DNA from: Pohlia nutans
Taxonomy: Eukaryota > Streptophyta > Bryopsida > Bryales > Mniaceae
Direction: 5' to 3'
DNA length: 64,000 bases
Assembly (NCBI GenBank): GCA_022496805.1
Contig: CM040086.1
Span: 684,501-748,500 of the forward strand
In this document: piece after piece, positions 22,690 through 34,692 of the stretch
How positions within the stretch are numbered: the first letter of the stretch is position 1
Layout of the letters: each line of letters begins with the position of its first letter
Program-made: the position numbers and the translations under genes
The notes under the pieces: generated by a model
Databases searched by the model: none
Told to the model about the DNA's origin: nothing
The model's input: the letters and a program-made list of their open reading frames with translations, nothing else

Positions 22690-23900
22690 CCCACCACCTC
22701 TATGCGCAAATTTTAGAGCGGGCTGCAGCTGCATACGACGAAATCATCTGTAACAATCGGATTCCAATAGACATGACCGTTACCTCAAAGCCCTTACGCT
22801 AACAACCTACATTGAAGATTGTCGGATGTGTAGTACATCGCGGTGTTAGTATTTCTCCGAAAAGCACTCAATTTGTCATAAAATACCTCCGAAAGTAAAC
22901 CACTCCGGTTTTGTTCCCATGAAGACCTATAGTTTTCCCTCTACTAGCCAACAAGCTACTTAATCCCGTCTGGTTACTTAGACTTTCGGATCCCTCCTAC
23001 CTGTGGTGCACTGTCAACCTTCCGGTCGGTTTCCTTTACTCCCTAGATTCTCACCGTCCGACTACTTCCTTAATCCGGATCCGTCCGGATATCGGTTTCC
23101 GGAGGCTAATTTCCAGATTTCTTTTTCTAGTTCCAAATTTTTTATCCAAGTGGCTGGTTTCCACTGATTTTCTGATTTTAGAGTGACCGGATTCTCCACT
23201 GCCCCGTGACTTAAAGTGGCTAGACACCCACTGATTCCTATTCTAACAACCGGTAGGTTGATGTGCAATTCCAAGTTCCCCACTCTGTCCGACCGGATGA
23301 CTGTCCGGGAACGACGAATGCTCAGGGTCTCGGAACTACAATGACATTCCGACCCGTCTATTAGTATTCCCCTACGTTGTTGCCCTCACTGGACGGCTAC
23401 CAATTCTTCAACACAGGCTTTTGTCCTATCGTCAGGGAGATACCGGTCTTAACTAAGATTCCGGATCCACACGGTCGTCCGTGTTCAAGGGACCACCAGA
23501 CACACCTCAGCAGTACGTCCCTCCCCCTCTAGGCTACTTCCGGACAGTGGAGACTGTCAAACCTCCTCGCTCGACACCCCTTCAACCATTCCGGGCGATG
23601 TCCCGTTACTAAACCAACTGGCCTTCTGCCCTTCCAAACTTCTACCAGCAACAACAACATTCTAGATCGAAACCACAATGGACCTTATCTCTCCTCCGTC
23701 ACGACTCTGAACCGGAAGTTTCAACAACAAATTCTGATATTCAAGAAAAGGTGAACGGAATACAAAACAAGGCCTTTGCCTCTGGAAAACCTCTGGCTTA
23801 AGTACTAGTGATCTGACTAACCTTATCCAAAATTTCCGCAGCCTAAGCCTCAACAAGATCCTATAATTCTGGATCTAAGATTGTGAAAAATCCGGAATCT
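22690..23900. other. CCGG-rich block, probable transposon remnant
   Basis: Base composition changes sharply from the AT-rich surroundings to sequence full of CCGG, TCCGGA and GTCCGG words. The same flavour is seen only at 47.4-51.3 kb in this window. I could not align the two blocks over a long stretch by eye, and no frame here resembles the 754-codon ORF. A decayed relative of that element is the simplest reading. Confidence 0.35.
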
Positions 23901-26019
23901 ATATTTTGGGCAATCAAGACTACTGCTGCCTGCGGAGTTTAAACTTAGAGCGAATTTAAATAATCAGTTAGCGAGTTTAAATAATCCTGGTCAGGGTTTC
24001 AGGTTTATTAAATGTTTTAAGTGGAAAGAAAAAGTATATTCTCTTGTACATTGCAGGGACATCAGATTTTGGTTGCCTTTGTTGCAAAATTTTCCAATTA
24101 CGTAATTTTGGGGTTTCGCACCATTGTACTGCACATCATGTTAGGTACTTGTGGTCTGAATCTTAGAAGTAGATGATGAGTGGAAGAAATTCAAATGCAC
24201 CTTGCACTGATGAAGGGTACAAAAAATTTCCATTACACTAGCAATTTTAATGAAATTTTTGTGGGCTGTACTTTTTTATAAAACTAAACTCATGATTGTT
24301 GATATGAAGGTCCAAGTATACTCTAATTCTAGCTTAAAATTTTCAAAAAAAATGAAATCTTGAAGCTCATTGAGGAATGGAAGATCTCAGGGCCGCTTTA
24401 CACAAGGAGTCAAGTCCGTTTTGAAGCCAAATCCTTGTTGCCCATTGGTTGAATTTCTAAAATCAGCCCCAAGGCCTTTACACAAGGACTCATGACCAAA
24501 AGTAGGAAAATTATTTTAATTTTTAAACGACAAAATCTAACACGGCTCCAACTCCAAGAATTGGGTCCGCCGAGAATGGAAGGCCAATCCGTTGCCTTGG
24601 GGCCGTTGTCAAATTTCAATAAAATATGATTTTTTTCAATAAAGTATTTTTTGCTTGGTGTATTATAAACCTTGGCAGATGCGTAGTTCAGCAGATGTCA
24701 ATGATTCTTTTGCATTAAGAACTACTGAACCCAAAGCGCTATCTCTTTGCTCAGATTTTCTAGTAGGCTTTGGTTTGGGATATGCACTTGCATGGCAGTG
24801 ATAGGAAGGCCCATTGTGATAAATTGTTTCGCATATCACTTTCGTTGGTATTCATCATATTCCATTTGTAATATAGACTTTTGAGATAAAAAGGTAGATG
24901 AAACACTCTTCTAAGAGATACATACTGTAGCTTGCTCATTCGAATTCATCAAGTGACTTGGTTCAGTGTCAGATTCTTTCAAAAGTTATTGTAGAGTGTT
25001 TTGTAAAAGAAATGTTGAAGAAAAAATGTTTAGAAAATGTTGCATTGGCGCATGAATTTTACTGCGGGTGTTGCAATCTCTGACCATAAGAAATACCTTC
25101 AATCTCTGACCATAAGAGATACCTTGAAGCTGTAGTTGGCGTTACCGACATTGGTCATAATACACTAATAAACATCAATATTATGTTTGTCTAGAGTCAT
25201 TCCTCTAAATTGTTGGCCATAGTCCGAGTCACCTATCATTGCATAGATAAGTTCATCAAGGCTTCAGTTGACTTTTCTATCTAGCAAGGTGTACTTCACA
25301 TAAACCCTAAATCCTAAACTCTGACTCTAAACCCTAAATCAAAACCTAGAATTATTGAGCGCTCCGGGTCTGTTGGTGGTCGAATGTTGCCTCCTAGATG
25401 ACGACAAGGACGGATTCTGTGACTCCAATATGAACTTGTCACCAAACAAGGTGCCACATATTTTAGTCAAACCGTATATGGAAGCACAATCAGCCTTCTG
25501 CACTCTACAGAAAATTCAATGTCAATGCATTTGTGGTGTGAATGCTTATTTGCTACAAGCTAGAGATAACGATCCAACCAGAAATTTGGCTATTTGACGG
25601 TAGAAGCTAGGGCAAGGATGTGTTCTAAATATATGTTCTAAATATATGTTATCCATATATGCCTCTTCTATAAGGAAGTCTTTTGGCAGCCATAATGAGG
25701 CCTACAACAAAATGCAATCCTCACTCTAACTTATATTAGTGTAGTGAAATGTTCCAAAGGTGAGTGACTGCTATCTGCACTTTGAATGAACGTAACTGCA
25801 TCATATTCCACTGAATGGGCATTACATTGGCAAGACAACAACTGATGCAAAAATTCTAGACTACACCAAGAGCTTCGCATATATGTACAACACCAAAAAT
25901 TCTGCTGGCAAGCGACCGGTGATTCTAAACAGTTCCAGTAATTCCTCCTAACAGTACATGCTATGTGGCCAAGGCACATCTGCATCTGGTACACCAAGGA
26001 CCAAGGGTATGTGCAGCAG
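23901..26019. other. Intergenic DNA, no gene
   Basis: No supported coding sequence. At about 25076-25127 a 27-bp segment containing CAATCTCTGACCATAAGA is tandemly duplicated. Near 24380-24605 there are short direct and inverted repeats (TTTACACAAGGA twice; GCCCCAAGGC against GCCTTGGGGC) that may mark an old MITE. ACCCTAAAC-like telomere-type words occur near 25302-25345 but are too few to call an interstitial telomere. Confidence 0.35.
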
Positions 26020-27351
26020 CTACTGAAGCTGCTGAACGCTAACTTGAACTCGAGCACTCAGAATTTCTTCATCAGGTATTAAACCAACCAAATCCTTCAA
26101 GTTATCCATCCCTGGAGGGTCATACATCCTTCGCCTCTTTATAAATTCTAGAATTTTATCTTCACCATCCTCTGAACTCCCCATTTCGTCGTTGTCGGAA
26201 GGTTGCAGAAGTTTCTCAATGTGCCCAACATCACTAGCCCTCGACTCAAAAGTGTACCAATATATTGTTGATCCATCCATCCAATATAAGGACAAAAAAT
26301 CACAAAGATCGGTAAGAACAGCAAAAGGTCTAAACTGATGCGAAAAAGCGTTAGCCATCACAAGACAAATCGTAGTTTGAATATGAGCCTTGGCACAACT
26401 ACCTCCAAGATCTTTCTTCAGCTTGAAGATACACTTCAACCCACAAGGCGGATCAGACTTGAGTAGTATCGGATGTACAAAAGCCACATCTGTGGTGCCT
26501 TTTAATTTCCAACCACCAAGAAAACCTGATAAAAGGGTTGGATGGTGATTTGCAGCATCTATCAGCATCCACCCCCCACTTGCTATGTTTTGTAGGTGTG
26601 GAATGTACTTATCAGCCAGTGACCTCTCCGGCCTCTCGTCCCAACCGAATCCAAGCAGATCACTTGAGTGCTCGGGATTAGGAACAATATCATTAAACAC
26701 CATTTTCAAGCCTATTTGCCGTTCAATAGTATCCCACATAGACCGGCCCACAGACGATAACTGAATTGATTTCTTCGATTTGGATTCTTCCTTCTGCTCA
26801 GCCAGGAATTCAGCGATTTCCTTTAAGAGCATTTCATGATCACCCGAAGACAATCCTGCACAGAAAAGTACAGAAGGGGATCACACACGATAGAGCCGCG
26901 TGGTTCCCAAAATATCAAACCATTGCATTCACAGGCCTGCTTATTCTATCTACAAAGGCAAGTAGCCCTAAACCCTATACCAAATTTGATAAGGAAATCA
27001 ATTGATCAATTCGCTAGAAAAATGGTCTAGGCGCAACGAAGCTCCACTCAGATTTAAAGATCAAGGCACGCAGGAGCACATACCTGTAGGAGCTTCAGAT
27101 ATTGGACGACCACTGACCATCACGGGATCTTCTTTCGTTCCTGCTACACGCAAAAAGTTCTTGATATCCGTCCACGAATCCCTTGTCAGAAGGTCATCAT
27201 TTGGCTAGACGAGATCGCCGCACAGACGGATTACATCTGGCTCCAACCCAAATTCACTACCGAGATAACGGCAGCAGATCTTGCCATCAGCAGTAGTACA
27301 AACGGACAAAGGTGTGTCCGATTTGTCCGATTTGAAGAAAACACGCTCCAT
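26020..27351 (-). pseudogene. Crinkler (CRN)-like protein with an in-frame TAG
   Basis: Exon 1 (27351-27084) and exon 2 (26855-26020) join across a GT-AG intron in phase 1. Exon 1 encodes a short ubiquitin-like header (ERVFFKSDKSDTPLSV, then EPDVIRLCGDLV), a TAG at 27205-27207, then in the same frame PNDDLLTRDSWTDIKNFLRV up to the splice donor. Exon 2 encodes a larger domain with GTTDVAFVHP, LKCIFKLKKDLG and FRPFAVLTDLCDFLSLYW. The pattern of an aspartate strand, a lysine-rich strand, a helix and vLTDL...W recalls the PD-(D/E)XK-like nuclease module of Crinkler-type eukaryotic effectors; the acidic residue of E-x-K is not evident. If the TAG is real it removes the large domain. The frame stops at another TAG. 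The family call rests on motif memory. Confidence 0.5.
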
Positions 27352-28184
27352 AGTAGAATAAAAACAGAGGAAAGAGCTTCTTCGCAAGCAACACTTACAA
27401 ACTGCATGAAAGCACAACGCATCAAAATCAGCAGCGCCGTTGAAACTCCACAGAAGAAAATAGAAACAAACCCTAGGTTCAAACAAACACAAACGAAACC
27501 AGTCGGGTTGACACAAATAATAGCGAGAGCCGAAAGAAAGAAAGAAGGCGGTCCAAATCCAAGCAGAAATGGAAACCCTAATCAGCAAATCCACGAAAAG
27601 AAAAAATTAAGAAGACGGAAAACATATAAAGTAAAAGAGATAGACATGCCTCATATCGCTGAAATCTGAAAACCTGAAGTATAATACGAGCCGGCCGTGA
27701 ACGAGAAGAAGCAGGTGAGTGAGATCACTGAGCGAGAGAAATAGACCCACAAGAGAGCGGTGGAGTGAGCGAAAGAGAAAGTGAAAACAAGTGAAGCGAG
27801 GGGAAGGTGAGTGAGCCCAGACGTGTAGAAAGTGAGCGGGTGAAAGCAGAGCAGCTTCAGTTGTGAGAGCCAGATCGCGCCACAGTGCTGGAAGTACTGA
27901 GAGGATGCGAGGAACACGGTAGCAAAAATACGTTATCTGCAAGTCCCGACAAAGCGCTGGCATTGAAGGTTCCGCAAAGTCGAAGGAAAGGACGGACGGA
28001 AGCAGGATCCTCCCGGCAGGAACTCTCACTGGCGAAAGAAAACTACGCAGGGATGACCTAGCCCTAAAGCACCATGTGGCGGTATCGCATTGGTGGTGAT
28101 CTTGCAAAGCGAAGACTCGAACCACAAGGACGCTTCGTTTGGGTTCCGCTCCGCTACGCCCTGTTTCTATTAGGAGAAAGGTCA
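27352..28184 (-). promoter_or_regulatory. 5' region of the CRN-like gene
   Basis: Probable promoter and leader DNA. A 230-codon open frame on the minus strand (28299-27607) has low-complexity S/L/H-rich translation and no family features, and it runs into the GAGCGGA repeat. I do not regard it as a gene. Confidence 0.35.
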
Positions 28185-28360
28185 TATGCGAGCAGTGAGC
28201 GGAGAGCGGAGAGCGGAGAGCAGAAAATAAAGAGCATACTTTAAAGATTTTTGCAGACATTTTTGGGTTAAGGGTTCCTATGACCGTGGATTCTTTCATA
28301 TTTTTAATAATATATTTGGGAGAATCAGCGTGTATAACCGTGGAATTTAGGATAATCTAA
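28185..28360 (+). repeat. GAGCGGA / CCGTGG dispersed repeat, copy 1
   Basis: A run of GAGCAGTGAGCGGAGAGCGG type (28190-28224) is followed about 60 bp on by CCTATGACCGTGG and later ATAACCGTGGAATTTAGGAT. The same order occurs at 51890-51640 (opposite strand) and 55911-56090. It points away from the CRN-like gene. Confidence 0.6.
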
Positions 28361-29316
28361 CAGTGAGATATGAAATTTGGGACATTCATCCACGGTCTTT
28401 GATTCAACATTCATCCACATTCCACTACAAGAAAACCAGCCCAATGTGACTAGGTTTTATGACTACAACAGGGCATAAACCAAAATGTGACTAGCACTGT
28501 TTGTAGTCATTTCCACTTAGTCGCTTCGGACAATCTGACTCGGGGTCATATCGGACACTTCTTGTTCCCAATGCTGCGTTCCCACAGTGTTTTGGGACCT
28601 CAAAACGGGACCTGCAGTGGGACTTGGGACCATATGACTCTATATAGTCATACATTTATGACTACACGTAGTCATCTATATGCAAATAGCGACTGATTGG
28701 CATGACTATTTTTAGTGAGGTATGAGTCAATACATAACAGGTTTTATCACTACGCATAGTAGTAAGATGGTGACTGAATTGAGTCATACATTGAGTTGGA
28801 AGAATACGACTCTGTAGAGCCACATCGAAGTGACTATACATAGTCTCCAATGCTGAAATCATGAGATGGACATGACTAATTATAGTGAGGTATTAGAGAA
28901 TATAGCAATGGTTTGATCACTACGTATAGTGATGTGGTTGTGACTGTATTGCATCATACACACACGTGAGATAATACGACGCTGTAAAGTCAAATATTCT
29001 TCACTACACATAGTCACCCATATCATCTGATGACTGCATGGAGTCCTTGTATACTCGTTTCTATTACTACTGGGAGTCAAATTTCAATATTAAATTGGAA
29101 GCTTCTGACTAGGACTTGACTGTCCGTAGTCTAATGCAAACGTATGCCATGCAATCGAATCTGCCATTCTTACGGTGTGTAGTCATAGATTTCAGTTTCA
29201 GATTAGGGTGATAATGAGATCTGTTGACTATTACAAGTCAACCGTGCGGTTGTGAGCACTGCGTCAAGTCATGCAAATGATTTTCACACATTTCATTGAA
29301 ATAGAAAATTCGGTGC

Positions 29317-29556
29317 TCAAACAGGATGCACTGCAACTAGATCTACGGGTGCAAACAAACTGTAGTCGTCATCTAGGCTTTTCTGCACTTCTACAGACAC
29401 GGTTCCTGCAATTATGGTTTTCCCGTGTAGAGAAGCCCCAGCTACATTCTGCACTTTCCCGAGTGCCACAACTTTATCCTCCTCCCCTTCTTCAATTCCC
29501 TTGAGTCTCACAGGGTCACCCTTCTTGAACTCCGGGTCCTCATCTTCTTGTACAAC
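29317..29556 (-). pseudogene. Exon remnant of a CACTA-encoded protein
   Basis: After a plausible acceptor (TATAG) the minus strand encodes 79 residues to a TGA: DPEFKKGDPVRLKGIEEG, then VALGKVQNVAGASLHGKTII and VQKSLDDDYSLFAPVDLVAV. This resembles the small C-terminal domain found in plant CACTA transposase genes (I believe DUF8039), with its vA.G.V...vHg...g pattern. It is the last exon of a lost internal gene, so the element probably arose by internal deletion of an autonomous CACTA. Confidence 0.55.
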
Positions 29557-30367
29557 CTATAATAATAATAAAAAACACAAAACAAGGATCAGTTGGGACT
29601 AAACTGCTGCTTTGATACAAAGATGTACTTCTCCAAGGCTCATGGCACTTATTCAAATTCTATGACTGTGAGAAGTCACATATTCTAACGTCATTACTAA
29701 TATCAGTCACGTATTCTAACTTCGTGACTAAATCTAGTCAAGCCTGGTCACTCGTTCCATATGAATGACTACAAACAGTCACGAACTTGGCATAATGAAT
29801 TTCTAAAGAACTAAGGCACAACAATTTTGTAACCTGATCCGCCTAATACATAGATCAAACAAATCCATAGAATTATGCAGCCCAAAATCCACGCATGATG
29901 TGATTTCACCCATAGTAGGGGCTGAAAACCTTTACTAACACACACAAATGTATACAATCCTACACTAAGACTCCTTCCACAGCACCTCTACCCCTCTCTA
30001 ACATTCCTAACCAAGTTACAAGTGGACAAAATGAGAGAGAAGGTTCAAAAGCCCCTTAAGAAGGAGCCGCCACCCTAATCTCCTCTGAAACCCTAGCCGC
30101 CACCCTATTCCTAGCCGCCACCCTATTCCATAGCTGCAACCCTAATCTACAGTCAATGAAACAGTCATGATGACTAACCAGAGTAAATGAAATAGTCATG
30201 ATGACTAGAATCTCTTCACTTGATAAAAAATAAAGTGAGTTTGTTTCAGATTTGGTAAATTCAGTTTCAACATAAAAGAAGGTTTTTTTGAGCTAAAGAG
30301 GGGGGGGGGGGCGGGGGGATCAGCCTTCAAACAATGTGAACTTTCTAGCAACGAAATGTAATTTTGC

Positions 30368-31150
30368 AATCATTACCAATATAAGTAAAGAAAACTATGC
30401 ACATGACTACAGTATTTTGCAATCACTTTGATATCTCAAAAAAGTACGGAAAGGTCATCAATAATAGCTCATTTGTCAACATGGGAAACCAATTTTTGGA
30501 CTCTCTTGCAATTAGTTAGTAATTGTTTGAAGTTGTATTTATAGGTGTTGCTAAAACACAATTCATTACTAATTTAAGTAAAGGAAACTGTCTAGATGAC
30601 TATGTTATTTTGCATTCATTACTAATTTAAGTAAAGAAAACTGTCCACATGACTACGTTATTTTGCAATCACTTTGACGTCTCCAAAAAATATGGGAAGG
30701 TGATCAATTATAGCCCAATGTGTCTGCCTGGGAAATCTAAAGCAAAGTTAAGCATACAAGGCATTTTCGTGCATCTGGAAAGTAAGTGGACAGATAGAGC
30801 AAGTGCTAATTATGATTTTTGGACTCTCTTGCAATTAGTTACTAATTTTTGAGGTTGTATTTATAAGTGTTACTAAAATGCAATTCATTACTAATATAAG
30901 TAAAAGAAACTGTGTCGATGACTATGTTATATCGCAGTCATTACTAATTCTAGTAAAGAAAACTGTCCACATGACTACGTTATTTTGCAATCACTTTGAC
31001 ATCTCAAAAAAGTATGGGAAGGTGATCAATAACGGCTTTTTTGTGAGCATGGGAAATTTGTAGCAAAGTTAAGCATACAAGGCAATTTCGTGCATCTGGA
31101 TCGCAAGTGGAAAGATAGAGCAAGTGGAATCATGATTTTTGGACGCCCAA
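30368..31150. repeat. Internal tandem repeats of the CACTA element
   Basis: Segments with ATTACTAATTTAAGTAAAG, CATGACTACGTTATTTTGCA and GGGAAGGTGATCAAT recur with starts near 30368, 30567, 30617, 30888 and 30936. The longer period is about 270-320 bp and the copies differ by 5-15%. The frames at 30649-31063 come from this repetition. A G homopolymer (about 12 bases) lies at 30300. Confidence 0.65.
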
Positions 31151-31723
31151 CCCAATTACTTACTAATTTTTGAAGGTGTATTTAGTAGTGTTTCTAGAAT
31201 GGTGCCCTAAAATGACATCCTATAATGTTTGCGCGCAGACATGGTAGTGTTGAATAGACAAGCTATTATGTAAGTGAAGATTATGGACCTACTCCTATTT
31301 TACAGCACTCACCCATTGAGCCAAGTCAGCCAACTAGTAGAGGACTTCAAAATCATCTGATTGAAATATATGACTACTATTAGTCAGGTTATTTACTACA
31401 TGACTGCATGTAGTCACCCAAACCAACTGTATTACTACAGTAAGACATACATAAACCATATACCCATACAATCCGACTACATTAGTATGACTACACATAG
31501 TAAGCACTCAGAGCATGACTCTGGGAACCAGGCAGGAGAACATATGTCCCGTTCCCGTAGACGTTCCCACCCAGGTCCTTAAAAATATGACTACTTATAT
31601 GACTAGTCCATGACTGGACCCTCTTAGGACTGATTTTAGACTAAACCAATGACTGAGGTGACTACATAGTCATATGCGCTTAGTCACATCCGGTCACATT
31701 GGGCTGGTTTTCTTGTAGTGTTC

Positions 31724-32614
31724 ATCCAAATGTGGGACATTCATCCATGATTTTTCATATGGCATTCATCCACATTCATCCACATTCATCCACGCATCAC
31801 TTGTGCACTTGTGTCACTCCATGTTTCTTGCATGGATGGTGTCAGATTTCTGCTGTACATGCTATTCACACTCAATCTTCAATGCTTGAACATAGCGCTG
31901 TGTCCTTAGAATTCACAATTTGAGAACAACGATCATAAAATTGTATTTAGAATAATATTTTGGAATTTATATACAAAGGCAAGTTATAGGGTATTAGTAT
32001 TAGGTAATGAAGGTGAACATTCAGTTCCACAGGTTTTGAAAATCAAATGAGTGGACATGTCGGTTTAGGATCTAGCTAATCATATAGAATCTTGTCCCCT
32101 AAATCACAAGGGCGGCTTATTGCATGATGTCATATTTCATGATGGCATAGTTCATGATGTAACCTATTTCATGATGTCTTGTATTTCACTAATTCATGAT
32201 TTGGTAAGTATAGAATCAATCATTTTTTTTAAAAACATATCCAAGGGTTTGATTTGGGGATTTCGTAAGTATAGAATCAATCCAGATCTAGCTTATTTTT
32301 AATACTCAGCACTGTGATTTAGAGTTTTGGTAAATATAGAATCTGTTTTTTTTTTAAAAATAATCAGTAAGTGTAATTTAGGGTTTAGGTAAGTATAGAG
32401 TGAATCGTATTATTTTCTTAATCTAAGAGTGTGAATTAGAGTTTTGGTGGGTATAGAATCAATCTTTTCTTGGTCTATTTTTTTGTTCGAGGGGGTGGTC
32501 TTGAATTTACGTAAGTAAATGAATTAATATATTTCTTATATCCACTCAGTACTAAATCAAGTGAACTTTCACTTGTACCGGATATGGATCAATATTTGAA
32601 AATCTAATTATTGA
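31724..32614. repeat. CATTCATCCAC words and a diverged 65-80-bp tandem repeat
   Basis: ATTCATCCAC recurs right of the CACTA element (31721-31792) and left of it (28385-28420), so it is the pre-insertion host repeat. From about 32200 to 32465 a GTAAGTATAGAATCAATC word, followed by a T-rich stretch, returns five times at roughly 65-80-bp spacing with much divergence. No gene. Confidence 0.5.
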
Positions 32615-33316
32615 ATGATCATCATTCCTTTGTCATGTGTGAATGTGAAGTGTAGAGTTTGGAGGCACTCAATGTATGAACTACATAAGGAAATGTTTCC
32701 AAATTTGGAATGGCAGTTCTCATCCACAATTGTCGTTCACTACAAGATGAATTCTCGTGACACTAGTTTTTTTGGGGATGACATTCGTGCCCGCCCTCGC
32801 AACAAGGGTGCTCTGGCAGGGTGGTTGTCATTTGTTTACTCCTCGCGCGCATCCTTGAACAGGGCGCTTCCCCCCCACACGGCGCTGCAAGCTCTGTTGT
32901 GCTCAAATGACGCGTTTAGGAGGAATTCAAGTTGCGAGCGGGAAATGGAAGTGCTCGGGCGATTCTCAGGCGTCACTTTTGAGCAAGTTTGCGGACTTTT
33001 TAGTAGCGCCTCCCACGACCGGCTTGCTCCCGGTGTCATATCATTCACTCCTTGCGGGTGTTTGACACTATGTTTCTGCACTCACGAGAGAGCAGGCGAG
33101 GCGGAAGAAAAGGAGGAGGATGATTCTCAAGCCAGGCGTTCTCGAAGCGGAAGTCGTAGTGGACACTTAGAACCTGTGTCGGAGGGCGAATTTCTGGCCA
33201 TGATCGAGGAGGAGTACGCTGACCAACTTGAAGATGGAACCAGTTCCACAACGCCGGATGACTCCTCGCTGTACGTTGATTCTTCAATTGCGAGCACATC
33301 TGTGAGCGCATCTTAA
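32615..33316 (+). CDS. Hypothetical protein, acidic C terminus
   Basis: An open frame of 233 codons that I do not recognise. The true start may be a later ATG (codon 45, MNSRDTSFF). The middle has a cysteine-rich patch (FTPCGCLTLCFCTHE, about 144-158). It is followed by an acidic and serine/arginine-rich tail (EEKEEDD, then RRSRSGSRSG, then EEEYADQLEDG). The frame has ordinary codon variety and higher GC than its AT-rich surroundings, which suggests it is or was coding. It ends in TAA. No intron was identified and neighbours are repeats. It could be an exon of a captured gene. Confidence 0.3.
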   Translation: MIIIPLSCVNVKCRVWRHSMYELHKEMFPNLEWQFSSTIVVHYKMNSRDTSFFGDDIRARPRNKGALAGWLSFVYSSRASLNRALPPHTALQALLCSNDAFRRNSSCEREMEVLGRFSGVTFEQVCGLFSSASHDRLAPGVISFTPCGCLTLCFCTHERAGEAEEKEEDDSQARRSRSGSRSGHLEPVSEGEFLAMIEEEYADQLEDGTSSTTPDDSSLYVDSSIASTSVSAS

Positions 33317-34344
33317 TGAATCAGTGAGTTGCTGGTTTTACCTTGCTCTTATGCTCCTTACAGTGCTGTGGATTCACTGTAGGTTCTTTTTTTAGCATTG
33401 TATGTTCCTTTTTTTGGAGCTGTAGGTTAGTGTATTTGGTGCTGTTGTTACCGATTTTTGGTGTTGTGGGTTCCATTTTGGTCTGTAGAAGCACAGGAGA
33501 TGATTAGGGCAGTAGCACACAACGTTTAGGTTTTGTATTTTGATTATTAGAAGCACTTGGGATTTGGTGGCAGATGCACAAAGCGCTGTGGGTTCCATCT
33601 CACAACTCTGGCCTGCCACCTAGTAGACTCAAGCATATTTAGCGTCGGACCCGACATTTGGCACTGGTGCTGACAAGCCCTGGCTTCAAACGCCCTTCTT
33701 TCGTTTGGCCTGACACCCTTGTGTTTTAGTGGGTAAACCCTGCTTCAGAGAGTTGGCATTTTGGGCTCTGAATTGTGGGTTCCATTTTTTGGTGATGTAG
33801 GTTCCATTGTGTCTGTAGAAGCACAGGAGATGCTTAGGGCAGTAGCACACAGCGTTTAGGTTTTGTATTCTTCTTTTTAGAAGCACTTGGGATTTGGTGG
33901 TTTAGGGCAACAAAGCGATGTGGGTTCCATCTCACAACTCTGGCCTGCCACCATCAGGCTCAATCAAATGATATGTCGGACCCGACACTTGGTCGTGGCC
34001 CTCACACGCCCTGCCCATGCCCTTGCCCTTATCCATGTCCGCACACGCCCTGCCCTTTTTTTGTTTTGCACAAGCACTTGTGTTTTAGTGGTAAATTCCA
34101 AAACCCTAAACCATGCTCAAGAGTTTTTTCCTGTTTTGGCTCTGAATTTGGCCTTTGTGCCATATTGTAGGTGGATATTTTGTACATGTCTCATGTGAGC
34201 AATTTTGAACAATGTATGCAAGTTTTAGCAATTTTGAGACATAGAAATGGCGATCTTGACTACGGTTGTAAAGTCAATAGAATTCTCTGTAGTATGTAGA
34301 ATACAAGAATCGTGATAATACTAGGGTACTGTGTAGAGGACTAT
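33317..34344. repeat. Diverged direct duplication, GTCGGACCCGAC motif
   Basis: About 150 bp with TCTGTAGAAGCACAGGAGATG, GCAGTAGCACACA and CACAACTCTGGCCTGCCACC occur at 33478-33620 and again at 33799-33953, about 325 bp apart. A GTCGGACCCGACA word follows each copy (33643 and 33977). CCCTTGCCC-like low complexity lies at 34005-34060. The frames here are repeat by-products. Confidence 0.6.
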
Positions 34345-34692
34345 CTAGTTCTTGGCCATGTTTGAACACTTTGTACATTTCAATGAAGGCCTTAGGCATG
34401 TTTGAACACTTTGTACATGTCTATGAAGGCCATGGCCATTTTTAAACACTTTGTACATTTCAATGAAGGCCTTAGGCATGTTTGAACACTTTGTACATTT
34501 ACTAAGGTAACTGCTCCCACATGAAAACCAGCACCTTGAAAACCAATGCCATACCAAGATAAAAACAGACGCCACACCAAGAAAAAAACAAATGCTACAT
34601 GAAGATGGAAACAAATGCCACACGAAGATGAAAACAAATGCTACACTCTAGATATATAATATAGTTGCAAGGAAATACAATATTGATGAGGG
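34345..34692. repeat. Two adjacent short tandem arrays
   Basis: At 34350-34506 about four copies of a 48-bp unit occur, containing GTTTGAACACTTTGTACA and ATGAAGGCC. At 34525-34645 about five copies of a 24-27-bp unit (AAGATGAAAACAAATGCCACAC type) follow. Both lie just past the last exon of the ParB-methyltransferase-like gene at 34693. Confidence 0.7.

Larger units (their letters stand above)
28423..31720. mobile_element. Complete non-autonomous CACTA transposon
   Basis: The element is 3,298 bp. Both ends begin CACTACAAGAAAACCAGCCC and the terminal inverted repeat is perfect over 28 bp. The three bases TTC occur directly outside both ends (28420-28422 and 31721-31723), the target duplication size of CACTA elements. 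The subterminal zones (about 28450-29800 and 31370-31700) are packed with TGACTA and TAGTCA words, often paired as inverted repeats. Such arrays are binding sites for the element's own protein in En/Spm. A roughly 190-bp subunit is repeated near 28690-29060. No transposase remains; one exon remnant lies at 29317-29556. It sits in a CATTCATCCAC-rich repeat. Confidence 0.93.

Noticed and set aside
25302..25345. Telomere-like ACCCTAAAC words
   Set aside because: Only a few imperfect copies; not enough for an interstitial telomeric tract.
27607..28299. 230-codon minus-strand frame upstream of the CRN-like gene
   Set aside because: Its translation is low-complexity, it runs into a dispersed repeat and has no motif; it is taken as promoter and leader DNA.
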